From Stappia sp. (GTDB lineage: Bacteria; Pseudomonadota; Alphaproteobacteria; Rhizobiales; Stappiaceae), in NCBI RefSeq assembly GCF_040110915.1, contig NZ_CP157793.1:1128939-1192938 (forward strand): a stretch of 64,000 bases of DNA, in the 5' to 3' direction. A program made the translations under genes and the position numbers. Positions 35,311 through 46,611 of this stretch are shown here, piece after piece; the first letter of the stretch is position 1; the number at the start of each line of letters is the position of its first letter. The notes under the pieces are model-generated. The model did not search any database and was not told the DNA's origin. It saw nothing but the letters and a program-made list of their open reading frames with translations.

Positions 35311-36546
35311 TCACCCAATGATTGTGTAGCGAATGGCCGTTGTCGATGTGAGCCGGCTTTCGATCCGGATCGCGTCCTCGACGACGCCGACGGTGACGTG
35401 AGTCGGGGTCCCGGTCGTCCCTGTGACGTCGGTGGCGAAGACGCCGAAGTAGCCGCCGCCGAAGGCCATGGTCGCCCAAGGCGTGATGCCCACATCGAAA
35501 AGGGCCGCGCCGGCTCGATGGGATTGCGGGTAGTCCGAATAGGGATTGTTGCTCACGACAATGAGGCCGCTCTTGACCGGCGGGGTCACGGTGGCAACGC
35601 CGTCCGGCGCGATCAGGATCTCGCCGGAATAGAAACCGTGGGCCCTGGTCAGGCCGGCGACATCCACGCGTTCTTCGGGAGAGGTCGTTCCGATGCCCAC
35701 ATGGCCGTCGGCGGCAATGCAAACCCGTTCCGTACCTTCCGTCGCAAGCCGGATTTGCCCGCCCGCTCCGCCATCCGTGCGGCCCTCGATGTTGAGGTTG
35801 CCGCCAAGCCGATAGAGGTGGGGGTGGGCGCTGCCCGACAGCCGGGCTCCGCCGGACACGAGAAATGTCCCGTTGAGATGCAGCGGCGCTTCCGGCGCGC
35901 TGGTCCCGATCCCGACCTGCCCCGTCGCGGCGTCGATATGCATGGCGTACACCCATGCTGCCCCATCGTCGCTGACCTTGAACGAGAGGTCGTTGCTCCC
36001 GGTCAGACCCAGCTCTGCGTGGCCTGTGTAGCCGGACTGAAACAGGAGACTTGCGGTGTCGACCGTCGCCGCCTTGTTGACCTTGACCTGCTGATCGCCG
36101 CCGTCGTGGTCGAAAAGGATGCTTTGCGCGCTGACGGTCAGGCGGTTTTCCGAGCTCGGCTCTGCATTGACGGCCAGTTCCGCGATCCGGATCGAGCCAT
36201 CGGGGGCGGGCCTGACGTCTTGCCAGGTCGCGCCGGTGAAGACGACCAGGCGCGCCTCGTCCTCGATCCAGCATCGCCACCCCTCGCGCGGGGCCTGAAA
36301 GGTCCACGTCCCGTCGGACCAGGCGGCGATCGTCCGGTCCTGTCCGGACCAGGCGTCGGTGCCGCCGGGTGCGACCAGATAGAGATCGCCTTCGGACACG
36401 GCGGGGGGCGGGGCGGGCGCGCTTGCGGACTTAACGGACAGCTGGACAAGTCCATCCAGGGCGATGACTGCCTCATTGTGCGTGATGTGCTTTTGCGCCT
36501 GGTTGGCCGCGATGAGGGGCAGAGACAAGCGTGCGGTGGTCGTCAT
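35311..36546 (-). CDS. DUF2793 phage tail-fibre-like protein
   Basis: This 411-residue protein opens with LSLPLIAANQAQKHITHNEA and has VAPGGTDAWSGQDRTIAAW and FTGATWQDV in the first 120 residues. Those are the marks of DUF2793, a domain found in phage and gene-transfer-agent associated fibre proteins of Alphaproteobacteria. The rest is repetitive beta-strand sequence with GQVGIGTSAPEAPLHLNG and HVGIGTTSPEERVDVAG, the type of repeat that precedes the tip of tail fibres. No S74 chaperone peptidase domain is visible at the C-terminus. It has a downstream partner gene. Likely role: binding a surface glycan, perhaps the capsule encoded around it. Confidence 0.72.
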   Translation of the reverse strand: MTTTARLSLPLIAANQAQKHITHNEAVIALDGLVQLSVKSASAPAPPPAVSEGDLYLVAPGGTDAWSGQDRTIAAWSDGTWTFQAPREGWRCWIEDEARLVVFTGATWQDVRPAPDGSIRIAELAVNAEPSSENRLTVSAQSILFDHDGGDQQVKVNKAATVDTASLLFQSGYTGHAELGLTGSNDLSFKVSDDGAAWVYAMHIDAATGQVGIGTSAPEAPLHLNGTFLVSGGARLSGSAHPHLYRLGGNLNIEGRTDGGAGGQIRLATEGTERVCIAADGHVGIGTTSPEERVDVAGLTRAHGFYSGEILIAPDGVATVTPPVKSGLIVVSNNPYSDYPQSHRAGAALFDVGITPWATMAFGGGYFGVFATDVTGTTGTPTHVTVGVVEDAIRIESRLTSTTAIRYTIIG

Positions 36547-36858
36547 TGCGTCGCTCTTCGTGAAATCTCGAGGTCCACCAGTCTATGCCTGCCGGTCGGT
36601 GGGGCGGATAAGCGGGGCGGAGGGACCCGTGACGACGTCATCGGCAACGCCGGCCAGACACTCGTGTTTCCGCCATAGTCGTGCGTCATAGAGCGGATTG
36701 CCCGGAAAGCTGTATCGTTGTATCCAGATGCGGCCGTCCACGGTGGTTGCGCGGGGCGGATTGCGCCTTGCCGGGGCTGTCGGTTCGTTAACCTATTTCA
36801 GCGCGAGTGCGATATAGTGCTCCTTGGTTGTGGGAATTGCCCCAGCAAATGGGAATGA
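36547..36858. other. Divergent intergenic region before kpsE
   Basis: These 312 bp contain no supported gene. They must hold promoters for the fibre-like pair (minus) and for kpsE-kpsM-kpsT (plus). The last 70 bases before kpsE are less GC-rich (around GTTAACCTATTTCAG and GCGATATAGTGC), but no clear promoter boxes could be assigned. Confidence 0.4.
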
Positions 36859-38139
36859 ATGATATCCATGTCTGAAACGGCGGAAAGCAAGGCGGCGAGT
36901 TCGGCCAAGGCCGAAACCTCCAAGGTGACTGAGGTCAAGGCCAAGGCGCCGGTCATTCCCTTGAGGATCGACAAGGCCGCGGCCGCGATCGCGCGGACGA
37001 CGGAATTCGACCTGCGCCCGCGCGCGCTGCGTCACCTGGCGGTCAAGCTTTCCTTCATCTTGTGCGTCGTGATCCCGACATTGTGCGGTGCGATCTATTT
37101 CGCCTTCATCGCATCCGATCGCTATGCAGCCGGGGCGGGGTTTTCGGTCCGCAGCATGGACAGCTCGGTGGCGGGAGGGGACTTCCTGGGCGCGATAACC
37201 GGGTTGTCGAGCGTGGGCACCACCACGACCGATTCCTACATCCTGCTTGAGTATCTGCGAAGCCGGGAACTCCTCGAGAGCCTCAGAGAGGATATCGATT
37301 TTCAGCGTGCCTATGGGGGAGAGGACGTCGATTTCTTCTATCGGCTCGATGTTTCGGCTCCGATCGAAGATATCGTTGCGTATTGGGATTGGATGATATC
37401 CACGTCCTACGACAACACATCCTCCATCCTCACGTTCGAAGTCCAGGCGTTCAGTCCGGAAGATGCGGAGCGGGTGGCCGATCTGATCGTCGGCTACTCC
37501 CAGAACCTCATCAACAGGCTGTCCGAGCAGGCGCGCAACGATGCCGTTGAATTCGCCAAGAAGGAAGTCGCCTCCGCCGAATTGCGCCTCAAGATCATCC
37601 GGGAGGAGATGCGCGACTTCCGCTCGACTTCGAATGCCATCGATCCGACCGCCAGTGCGGCGGCGCAGGTCGAGCTTGTTGCCGGGATCGAGCGTGAATT
37701 GATCGACTTGCGTTCCCGTCTCGGGTCGATGCTGACGTCCCTCGATCCGGACGCTCCCTCGGTGCGGCAGATCCGGCAGCAGATCGAGTCGCTCGAGCAG
37801 GAGTTGCGGCTCAAGCAGAATGAGGTCGGTGTGCGGACGAGCGATGATCCGTCGGTCGGATCGAATCTCTCCGGCCTTCTCGCGGACTATGAACGGCTGA
37901 AGGTCGAACAGGAATTCGCCCAGCAGGCCTATGCGACGGCCCTGTCCTCGCTCGAGCGCGCTCGCATGGAAGCGGATCGCCAGCAACGCTTCCTTGCGGT
38001 CTTCAAGAGCCCCTCTCTGCCCCAGCAGGCAATCTATCCGCAGCGTCTGCTCAACACGGGCCTCGTCTTTCTCGTGGCGTTGATCCTTTGGAGCATCGGC
38101 GTCCTGATCGCCTACTCGATCCGCGACCACATGCGATAA
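36859..38139 (+). CDS. kpsE: Capsule export inner-membrane protein KpsE (polysaccharide co-polymerase family, RkpR-like)
   Basis: This 426-residue protein has the classic arrangement of two membrane segments, near 62-84 (LSFILCVVIPTLCGAIYFAF) and near 397-417 (LLNTGLVFLVALILWSIGVL), flanking a periplasmic domain. The periplasmic part has long coiled-coil stretches (about 220-385) and the conserved FSVRSMDSS entry after the first membrane segment. KpsE spans the periplasm between the KpsMT transporter and the outer-membrane OPX protein. The N-terminal 40 residues are charged and Ala/Lys-rich. Two in-frame ATGs (36859 and 36868) are possible starts. Confidence 0.88.
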   Translation: MISMSETAESKAASSAKAETSKVTEVKAKAPVIPLRIDKAAAAIARTTEFDLRPRALRHLAVKLSFILCVVIPTLCGAIYFAFIASDRYAAGAGFSVRSMDSSVAGGDFLGAITGLSSVGTTTTDSYILLEYLRSRELLESLREDIDFQRAYGGEDVDFFYRLDVSAPIEDIVAYWDWMISTSYDNTSSILTFEVQAFSPEDAERVADLIVGYSQNLINRLSEQARNDAVEFAKKEVASAELRLKIIREEMRDFRSTSNAIDPTASAAAQVELVAGIERELIDLRSRLGSMLTSLDPDAPSVRQIRQQIESLEQELRLKQNEVGVRTSDDPSVGSNLSGLLADYERLKVEQEFAQQAYATALSSLERARMEADRQQRFLAVFKSPSLPQQAIYPQRLLNTGLVFLVALILWSIGVLIAYSIRDHMR

Positions 38140-38234
38140 CGCCTGGCGTAGCGATGACCGTCCGGTCTCGCCTGCGCGGCCAGCAGCCGATGTGCGACAA
38201 GGGGGAACGGATCGGTCTCCTTCGTGCGCCGCGT

Positions 38235-38267
38235 TGCCGCATTGTCGTGCTTGGCGCACATGCGGCA
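38235..38267. promoter_or_regulatory. Hairpin between kpsE and kpsM
   Basis: TGCCGCAT and ATGCGGCA form a perfect 8-bp stem with a 17-nt loop in the 181-bp gap between the two genes. No T-run follows, so it may be a message-stability element rather than a terminator. Confidence 0.35.
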
Positions 38268-38320
38268 TGTGAAGGCGGGGAGCGGGCGCACGTGTCGTCG
38301 AAACCTTGTGAAGCTTCTGA

Positions 38321-39106
38321 ATGACCAGCCAGTCGACATCCGCAAACCCGCTCAAGATCCAGGCGCGTGTGATTGGGGCGCTGGTCTTGCGGGAAACGAA
38401 GGTCACTTTCGGGGCCGTGCAGATGGGCTACCTCTGGGCGATCCTGGAGCCTGTGCTTGGGACTGCGATCCTGACCCTCATCTTCTCGGTCGTGACGCGT
38501 CACCCGCCGATCGGAACGAGCTTCGCGCTGTTCTTCGCGACCGGGATCATTACCTATCAGCTCTACAGCAAGCTCTCGAGTTCGCTCATGGCTGTCTTCG
38601 AGGCCAATCGCGGGCTGATGGCTTATCCGCTGGTTAAAGAAGTGGACGTCGTGATTGCCCGATTTCTCCTTATCACGATGACTTATCTATTTGTATTTAT
38701 TGTCTTCTTCGGCGGGCTCATCCTTCTCGGGGTGGCGGACTTTCCTGCCAGGCTCCACATCGTTCTCGCTGCAATATCGTTCGTGGCGCTGTTGGGTTTG
38801 GGCGCCGGCTTGATCAATGCGGTGCTTCTTCTTCTTTGGCCGACGTGGCGCCGCGTGGAAGCGATCATCACACGACCGCTCTTCTTTATTTCCGGCGTTT
38901 TCTTCATTCCCGACGCCTTTCCTCCCGACATCCGGTACATATTGTCGTGGAATCCCTTGATGCATGCGATCGATTGGCTTCGGACCGGCTACTACTCGGC
39001 CTACTCCAGCGAGACCCTCGACGTGCCCTATATGATGGGCTACGTAGGGATATTGCTTGTCATCGCCTTCGCGATGGAGCGTATTTACCGAAAACACCAG
39101 AAGTGA
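38321..39106 (+). CDS. kpsM: Capsule ABC exporter permease KpsM
   Basis: This 261-residue ABC-2 family membrane protein has six hydrophobic segments and moves lipid-linked capsule polymer across the inner membrane. The N-terminal amphipathic entry (VIGALVLRETKVTFGAVQMGYLWAI, seen at residues 17-41) and the C-terminal half (FFISGVFFIPDAFPPDIR, then WNPLMHAIDWLR) are typical of KpsM/BexB proteins. The stop lies 12 bp before the kpsT start. Confidence 0.92.
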   Translation: MTSQSTSANPLKIQARVIGALVLRETKVTFGAVQMGYLWAILEPVLGTAILTLIFSVVTRHPPIGTSFALFFATGIITYQLYSKLSSSLMAVFEANRGLMAYPLVKEVDVVIARFLLITMTYLFVFIVFFGGLILLGVADFPARLHIVLAAISFVALLGLGAGLINAVLLLLWPTWRRVEAIITRPLFFISGVFFIPDAFPPDIRYILSWNPLMHAIDWLRTGYYSAYSSETLDVPYMMGYVGILLVIAFAMERIYRKHQK

Positions 39107-39118
39107 GGCCGTGTCGGC

Positions 39119-39781
39119 ATGATAAGGTTCCGGGGAGTTCGGAAGACCTACAAGCTTGGCGGCATTCGAAAGGTTATCCTCGACAATCTCACGCTCGATT
39201 TTCCGGCGGACAAGAACATTGCGCTTCTCGGGCCGAACGGAGCGGGAAAGTCGACCTTGATGCGCCTGATTGCCGGGGCCGAACTGCCCGATCGCGGTCG
39301 CATCAAACGCCCGGTCAACATCTCTTGGCCGCTCGGCTTCTCGGGAGGCTTCAACGGGTCCATGACGGGCGTGGAGAACGCGCGCTTCGTCGCGCGCCTG
39401 TATGGCGAGGATCCGGATTATGTCATCGATTTCGTTGAAGAATTCGCCGAGCTCGGGAAGTCGATGCACCTCCCGATCAAAACCTATTCGAGCGGTATGA
39501 AAGCGCGGCTTGCCTTTGGCGTGAGCATGGCGATCAACTTCAGTTATTATCTGGTCGACGAAATAACCGCGGTTGGCGACTCGAAGTTCAAGGAAAAATG
39601 CAATGAATACTTCGAGAAAAAACTCGAGACATCAAAAATCATCATGATCTCGCATAGCAACGGCGTCCTGCGGCGGTATTGCGAGGTGGGGTATGTTTTG
39701 GAAAACGCGGGACTGAAGTATTTTGGGGATGTGGAAGACGCCATTTCCTACTACGAAGACAGTCAGAAGACGGCGTCTTGA
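39119..39781 (+). CDS. kpsT: Capsule ABC exporter ATPase KpsT
   Basis: This 220-residue ATPase has Walker A GPNGAGKSTLM, the KpsT-type signature TYSSGMKARLAFGVSMA and Walker B YYLVDEITAVGD. The short length without a C-terminal carbohydrate-binding domain fits group 2 capsule exporters, which recognise the common lipid-linker end rather than the repeat unit. The stop is followed at once by a dispersed repeat element. Confidence 0.92.
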   Translation: MIRFRGVRKTYKLGGIRKVILDNLTLDFPADKNIALLGPNGAGKSTLMRLIAGAELPDRGRIKRPVNISWPLGFSGGFNGSMTGVENARFVARLYGEDPDYVIDFVEEFAELGKSMHLPIKTYSSGMKARLAFGVSMAINFSYYLVDEITAVGDSKFKEKCNEYFEKKLETSKIIMISHSNGVLRRYCEVGYVLENAGLKYFGDVEDAISYYEDSQKTAS

Positions 39782-39784
39782 TGT

Positions 39785-39894
39785 CTGGAGCAATTTCAGA
39801 AAGAATTGAAGGCTCTCGCGCTCGCGAAGCTGCGTGAAAAAAGACCTGGAACACTTCGGGTGATTCAGAATTCGCGAGAAATGCTCTAGGTCTT
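39785..39894. repeat. Dispersed RIME-like intergenic element, copy 1
   Basis: This stretch of about 110 bp is similar to one at 45294-45405. It begins CTGGAGCAATTTCAG, has a middle GAAGCTGCGTGAAAA and ends GAGAAATGCTCTAGGTCTT. The GAGCxATTTCAG start, TTGCGTxAAA middle and ATGCTCTA end resemble rhizobial intergenic mosaic elements (RIME1), from memory. Its right end supplies the stop codon of the minus-strand methyltransferase gene. Confidence 0.7.
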
Positions 39895-40716
39895 TTTGAG
39901 TGCGCAGATGTAGTCAAGGCGCTTGCCCTCGACATACTGCTGATATCGCATGGTCCCGGGCATGTCGGCCCAATCTCGCGCATAGCCTCTGAACGGCGAG
40001 GGCACCTTCGAGATCAGTTTCTCGCGGCGTCCGGCGTCGGCCGTAATCGCATCGAAGACATTCTTCGTGATGTCGGACATGCTGACCAACTCGAAGCCGT
40101 AGTCCTTGCAGAGTTTCTTAATTTTCTTTTCATGTTTCTGGAACGTGGCATTCGTGTAGCCCGAAGAAAACGAAACGATTCCGCCCGGTTTGATGATCCG
40201 CGATACCTCTTTGACGAACGGCGGAAGACCGACATAGCTCGCTGTGCCGACGCTGTAGATGAAATCGAACCGGTCGTTTTCAAACGGCGTGTCCTGGGCC
40301 GCAGAACACTGGATGGTTACATCGAGATCTTTCGCGCGCTTGCGTGCACGCCGGACGGCGGCATTGCTCTTGTCGATCGCCGTTATGCGCGCATCGGGAT
40401 AGCGCATGCGCGCCAGGTGCAGCGCGCCGCCAAGACCGCAGCCGATTTCGAGAATCTCTGCCTCAGGGGAGATGTGCGTCTTGCAGTTCTGCCAGAGGAT
40501 GACGTCGCACAAAGTCGCTTGCAGGATTTCATCCTTGAACGGCTCGATATCGGCAAGTTCGTCATTGGAAGGTACGTAGCCGCTGTTAAAGAAAAAACAG
40601 CGCCGGATCGGAGTTACATTATACAAGAAGAAGTACAATACATCCTGAATTATGTGGCGTTTGTCGGGCGGAATTCGCTGAGAGATTTTTTGTCTTATCT
40701 GAAAAAGGTTGGACAT
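39886..40716 (-). CDS. Class I SAM-dependent methyltransferase
   Basis: This 276-residue enzyme has motif I ILEIGCGLGGALHLA near residue 88, acidic residue D115 in RITAIDKSN for the SAM ribose, and a post-core block VSRIIKPGGIVSFSSGY. A GGAGACAAAC ribosome site precedes the ATG. Its place between the capsule exporter and sugar genes suggests methylation of a sugar or of an acyl substituent, but the acceptor cannot be read from sequence. The last two residues and stop (KT-stop) lie within the adjacent dispersed repeat. Confidence 0.78.
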   Translation of the reverse strand: MSNLFQIRQKISQRIPPDKRHIIQDVLYFFLYNVTPIRRCFFFNSGYVPSNDELADIEPFKDEILQATLCDVILWQNCKTHISPEAEILEIGCGLGGALHLARMRYPDARITAIDKSNAAVRRARKRAKDLDVTIQCSAAQDTPFENDRFDFIYSVGTASYVGLPPFVKEVSRIIKPGGIVSFSSGYTNATFQKHEKKIKKLCKDYGFELVSMSDITKNVFDAITADAGRREKLISKVPSPFRGYARDWADMPGTMRYQQYVEGKRLDYICALKKT

Positions 40717-40933
40717 GTTTGTCTCCGGATCGCAGCCGTCGCGATATCATGCGGAGTGGCGAGGTTCAAGTATGCGGCGCGCAGCAGAAGACCACCGATG
40801 GAATCCGATGCCGTGGCGCCGGCGGGAAACTGGAGGACTTCCGTCGCCTGGCGGGGCGGAGACGGCGCGAGGGCGAAGAGGGTCTACGGCCATCGGGAGG
40901 CGGGCGCGGAAAAGGCTGGCGGTTGGCTTTCTG

Positions 40934-42316
40934 TCAGGGCCGGAGGGACAGGGAGGCCCCCAGCCGGGCAATGGTCTTTGCGACGACCGACGAGAGGGGC
41001 GTTTTCCTGTTCTGATTTGCGCGGACGATCTGAGGGAATGTCTCGTAGTGTTTTCTGGCTTCTTCGATCTCGCCCGTTTCCAGAAGGGCGGTCACGAGGC
41101 CCCGCACCGCCGGTTCGCAGGCTGGTTCGGCTTCCAGGGCGGATGCAAAGGAGGTCAGCGCGCCGCGAAAGTTCCGGTTCCGCAGCGCTGTATTGCCGTG
41201 CGATACCGCGCGATCCGCAGCCGAGGCAGCCGCTTCCGTCGAGGACAGAGGGGCCATCTGCTCGACCGGCATCGCCTCGGGGAGAGGGCCCGGGGTCCAG
41301 CGGCCGATGGCCTCGATCAGGGTCTCGGGAGAGTGTGCGTCTGTCGCGCCCGAGGCATAGAGCCAGTCCTTCGAGGGCTGCCGTGTGACGATGTCCTCGA
41401 GTTTTTCCGGTGTGCGCAGATAGGTCACCACGCCCGAGTTCGCAAAATAGTGGGTTCCGATCGAATTCCTGACCCCGAAGTCGCCAATCACGGCAACGGG
41501 AACCCGGGCGGCGATGGCGTCGAAGAAACTGGTGCTCGACACGGTCAGAAGCAGGCTGGCGCTGGCCAGCAGGGTCTCCAGGCTCTCGTAGGACATGCGC
41601 AGATTGGCGGGCGCGCGCCGGATCGCCTGCTCCGGGTGAAGAACGCTTCGGTGAAACGTGCGCTCGCCGGGCCGGATCCTTGGCTTGATAATGAGATCCC
41701 AGTCCGGATTGTGGGCCGCAAGCGCGCTCAGGCCACGGAACATCCAGCGTCGTTCCGTGTAGGTCTGCGGGACGATGACCTGTTCGGCAAATACGGCTGT
41801 GGGTCGCGGCGTCGGCAGGGATTCGGTCCTCGGCTTGTTGAGGCCGGTGATCACATACGGCTGATGCGCGAAGCGGCTCCCCGTGACCGCGGCCTGGAAC
41901 AGCAGCGCGTCCCTGGGGCCGTTCAGACAGATGACATCGTAACCCAGGCGCCAGAAGACGCCTTCTTCATAACGCTCGTAGACCACGCCATTGTAGCCGG
42001 TGAAGATGAACGGTCGCGATCCGGCCATGGCAAAGACCAGCGCCATGTCCGCGCGAAACCGGGCGATCTTCGATCCTGCGGCGAAGATGCCGACCGCATC
42101 GACGCCATCCAGCAGATCTGAAAAGGCGAGGGTGACGATTGGCTCGCTCACGATTGCGAAGTCGTCCTGCACGGAACGAAGCAGCGGGGCGGGTATGTGG
42201 TCGGGCCTGGGCACGCAGAATGTCACGTCCCAGCCGGCAGTTGCAAAACTGCGGGCGAAGGGCAGGGCGCCGATAATCTGGCTGTCCATATCGGCAAACA
42301 AAAGAACCGAGGGCAT
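40934..42316 (-). CDS. Putative GT-B-like glycosyltransferase with TPR tail (DUF6716-like)
   Basis: This 460-residue protein is recognisably related to the product of 45397-46611. Shared blocks are VFAEQVIVPQTYTERRWM, DLIIKPRIRPGERT followed by a histidine, and LLLTVSSTSFFDAIAARVPVAVIGDFG. Such blocks fit a GT-B-type transferase, and I believe the family is DUF6716, putative glycosyltransferases often found with nonulosonic acid genes; this needs a profile search. The C-terminal 90 residues (GNTALRNRNFRGALTSFASAL, then PAVRGLVTALLETGEIEEARKHYE) look like two TPR repeats. A GGAGTAACG site precedes the ATG. It is divergent from pseB. Confidence 0.6.
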   Translation of the reverse strand: MPSVLLFADMDSQIIGALPFARSFATAGWDVTFCVPRPDHIPAPLLRSVQDDFAIVSEPIVTLAFSDLLDGVDAVGIFAAGSKIARFRADMALVFAMAGSRPFIFTGYNGVVYERYEEGVFWRLGYDVICLNGPRDALLFQAAVTGSRFAHQPYVITGLNKPRTESLPTPRPTAVFAEQVIVPQTYTERRWMFRGLSALAAHNPDWDLIIKPRIRPGERTFHRSVLHPEQAIRRAPANLRMSYESLETLLASASLLLTVSSTSFFDAIAARVPVAVIGDFGVRNSIGTHYFANSGVVTYLRTPEKLEDIVTRQPSKDWLYASGATDAHSPETLIEAIGRWTPGPLPEAMPVEQMAPLSSTEAAASAADRAVSHGNTALRNRNFRGALTSFASALEAEPACEPAVRGLVTALLETGEIEEARKHYETFPQIVRANQNRKTPLSSVVAKTIARLGASLSLRP

Positions 42317-44778
<2,462 letters not shown>

Positions 44779-44787
44779 CCGGCGAGA

Positions 44788-44808
44788 GCTCCGGGCGGCG
44801 TCCGGAGC
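44788..44808 (+). terminator. Hairpin after pseC, terminator-like
   Basis: GCTCCGG and CCGGAGC form a 7-bp stem with a 7-nt loop starting 10 bp after the pseC stop. No T-run follows, so this is only a candidate transcript end. Confidence 0.4.
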
Positions 44809-45293
44809 GTGGCCCCTCGCGAAGCCGGTGGGGCGTCGGTACTCCATCGCAGATATGACGCCGAACCGGATGGCGCTGGCGCGCGCCACGCGCCGAGGTG
44901 CAATGCGGTCGGTGTCTTTGGGGTGGCGAAAAGCAGTCCGAGACAGGGGGCTGTTTTCGCAGCGTTCGCTATCCCGGCGGATTCCACGATGTCGATCAAT
45001 GCCGCTTTCGGTGCGCCGAACGAGTGCGTGCTCCGAGCGCAGTCGCTTGCGAGGGGGCGTCCCGTTCGTGCGGTCTGGCGCCGGAGTGATGCAGGGGTTT
45101 GGCCGGATCCTGGATTTTCCCGGGTGAGTACCGGCCGGCAGCGCGACCTCGGTGCCTGGCGGGCAGGGGGCCGACGTCGCGCTCGACGTATCGGCCGCTG
45201 CAGCCAACGGCGCCGGTCTCCGCACTTGCGGTGCGGATCAATTTCGGGATGCGGGTCGGCGAAGGTGGGCGGAAGGCAAATTGCGCCCGGAGC
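44809..45293. other. Gene-free stretch between pseC and the RIME-like element
   Basis: About 485 bp are GC-rich and open in several frames, but none of the translations looks like a protein and none has a proper ribosome-binding site. It may be decayed coding DNA. No clear repeat or RNA gene was seen. Confidence 0.4.
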
Positions 45294-45405
45294 CTGGAGC
45301 GATTTCAGCAAGAGTTGGAGACTTTTTCGCTCGTGAAGTTGCGTAAAACCAGAGACATAGAGCATCTCGAATGATTAAGCATTCACGAGAAATGCTCTAG
45401 GTCTT
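45294..45405. repeat. Dispersed RIME-like intergenic element, copy 2
   Basis: Second copy of the element at 39785-39894, aligned over its whole length. It begins CTGGAGCGATTTCAG, has the middle GAAGTTGCGTAAAA, and ends GAGAAATGCTCTAGGTCTT. As with copy 1, the right end supplies KT-stop to a minus-strand gene, here the glycosyltransferase ending at 45397. Confidence 0.7.
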
Positions 45406-46611
45406 CCTGCGATGAAAACGCCGGAGAAGATCCGAAAACGGCATCCGCTTCGATTTGAATTTTCGGTCGATCAGATAGGTCATTCCCCACGCCTTCATGA
45501 TGCCTGTCTCGAAGGCAAGCGAGTTCATGGGGGTGAACCGCTGCGGGTCGAGGGCGCCGTGCGGCATGCGGGCGGCGTCGACCGCGTCCCGGGCGAGCTG
45601 TGCGACGGTCGATGTGGGGTTCCCGGTGGCGTGGGACAACCATGCGTCGTCGCACGTCGGCGGGGCGTCGAGGTCGACCTGATCGAACGGTCTCAACAAT
45701 CCGGAGCCGAAAAAATAGGGGAGCCCATAGTCGTCGTGGGCCCCGAAATCGGAGATCAGGGTGGTCGGGACCCCCGCATGCAGGGCTTCGACCGCCACCG
45801 TCGAGGAAATGGTCAGGCAGTGGGCGGCCCGGCTCAGCAATTCGCTGGCGCGCTCCTCCGTCAGACGAAGGTTGTCGGGAACGCCTGCCGGCGATTGCGC
45901 GGCCTCATCCAGAAGATGCTCGATCGGATGCCAGGTTCGATGAAGCGTCGCCTTCTTTCCGGCCGCGCGGGCCTTGATAAGGATCTCGCGCCCGGGGTTG
46001 CGTCGCGCCAGCGCGCAAAGCTGCTCGATGAGGAATTTACGCTCTTCATAGTAGCGCGGAATGATGGCTTGCTCGAAGAACACCACCGGACCGTCGGCCG
46101 CGTCCGGACGGCGGTCGATGCGCTCCAGCACGGACCCGTTTCCGAGCACGCGCGCGTTCGAGGCATCGATGCCGAAGGCTGCACACATCGCGGTGTAGGC
46201 GTCCATGTCCCTTGGGCAATTGAGCCAGAGCCTGTCCGCGGGCGCCCGCATCGAGAGGCCGTCATAGGCATACCGCAGGAGCAGCCCCGGATAGACGCTG
46301 ATCACAAACGGGCGCTTGTCGGGGAGTGCGGCCAAATGCCGAAACAGGCGACGCGTCGACATCCCTTCCAGGCAAGACAGGACGATGTCGTAGGACGCAA
46401 TCCGGTCGTTCTTGAACAGGCCGTCGATCGTGGTCGTCCGCACAGGGGCCGCGAGCCCCATCTCATCGATCTGGACGCTGGAAATCTGCTTCCGCTGCCG
46501 CGCCTTGACAAGCGCGAAGTCCACATCGCAGCCCTCTGCTCTGAAATAGGGTGCGATCAGTCGAACCGTGTTGAGGAACGAGTCATAGCCTGCCAGCGCC
46601 AGTACTTTCAT
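45397..46611 (-). CDS. Putative glycosyltransferase (DUF6716-like), likely nonulosonic acid related
   Basis: This 404-residue protein starts MKVLALAGYDSFLNTVRLIA. The core blocks VFFEQAIIPRYYEERKFL, EILIKARAAGKKATLHRTWH and HCLTISSTVAVEALHAGVPTTLISDFG align with the protein at 40934-42316, so the two are paralogues. It lacks the TPR tail. Its ATG overlaps the stop of the CMP-sugar synthetase gene (ATGA), placing it in the neuB-like/neuA-HAD operon. A transferase using the CMP-sugar made by that operon is the most likely role. Family membership is from memory; activity is inferred. Confidence 0.6.
   Translation of the reverse strand: MKVLALAGYDSFLNTVRLIAPYFRAEGCDVDFALVKARQRKQISSVQIDEMGLAAPVRTTTIDGLFKNDRIASYDIVLSCLEGMSTRRLFRHLAALPDKRPFVISVYPGLLLRYAYDGLSMRAPADRLWLNCPRDMDAYTAMCAAFGIDASNARVLGNGSVLERIDRRPDAADGPVVFFEQAIIPRYYEERKFLIEQLCALARRNPGREILIKARAAGKKATLHRTWHPIEHLLDEAAQSPAGVPDNLRLTEERASELLSRAAHCLTISSTVAVEALHAGVPTTLISDFGAHDDYGLPYFFGSGLLRPFDQVDLDAPPTCDDAWLSHATGNPTSTVAQLARDAVDAARMPHGALDPQRFTPMNSLAFETGIMKAWGMTYLIDRKFKSKRMPFSDLLRRFHRRKT

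Noticed and set aside
34860..36546. A complete prophage or gene transfer agent cluster
   Set aside because: Only two tail-type genes are present; no capsid, portal, terminase, integrase or lysis genes flank them in the window.
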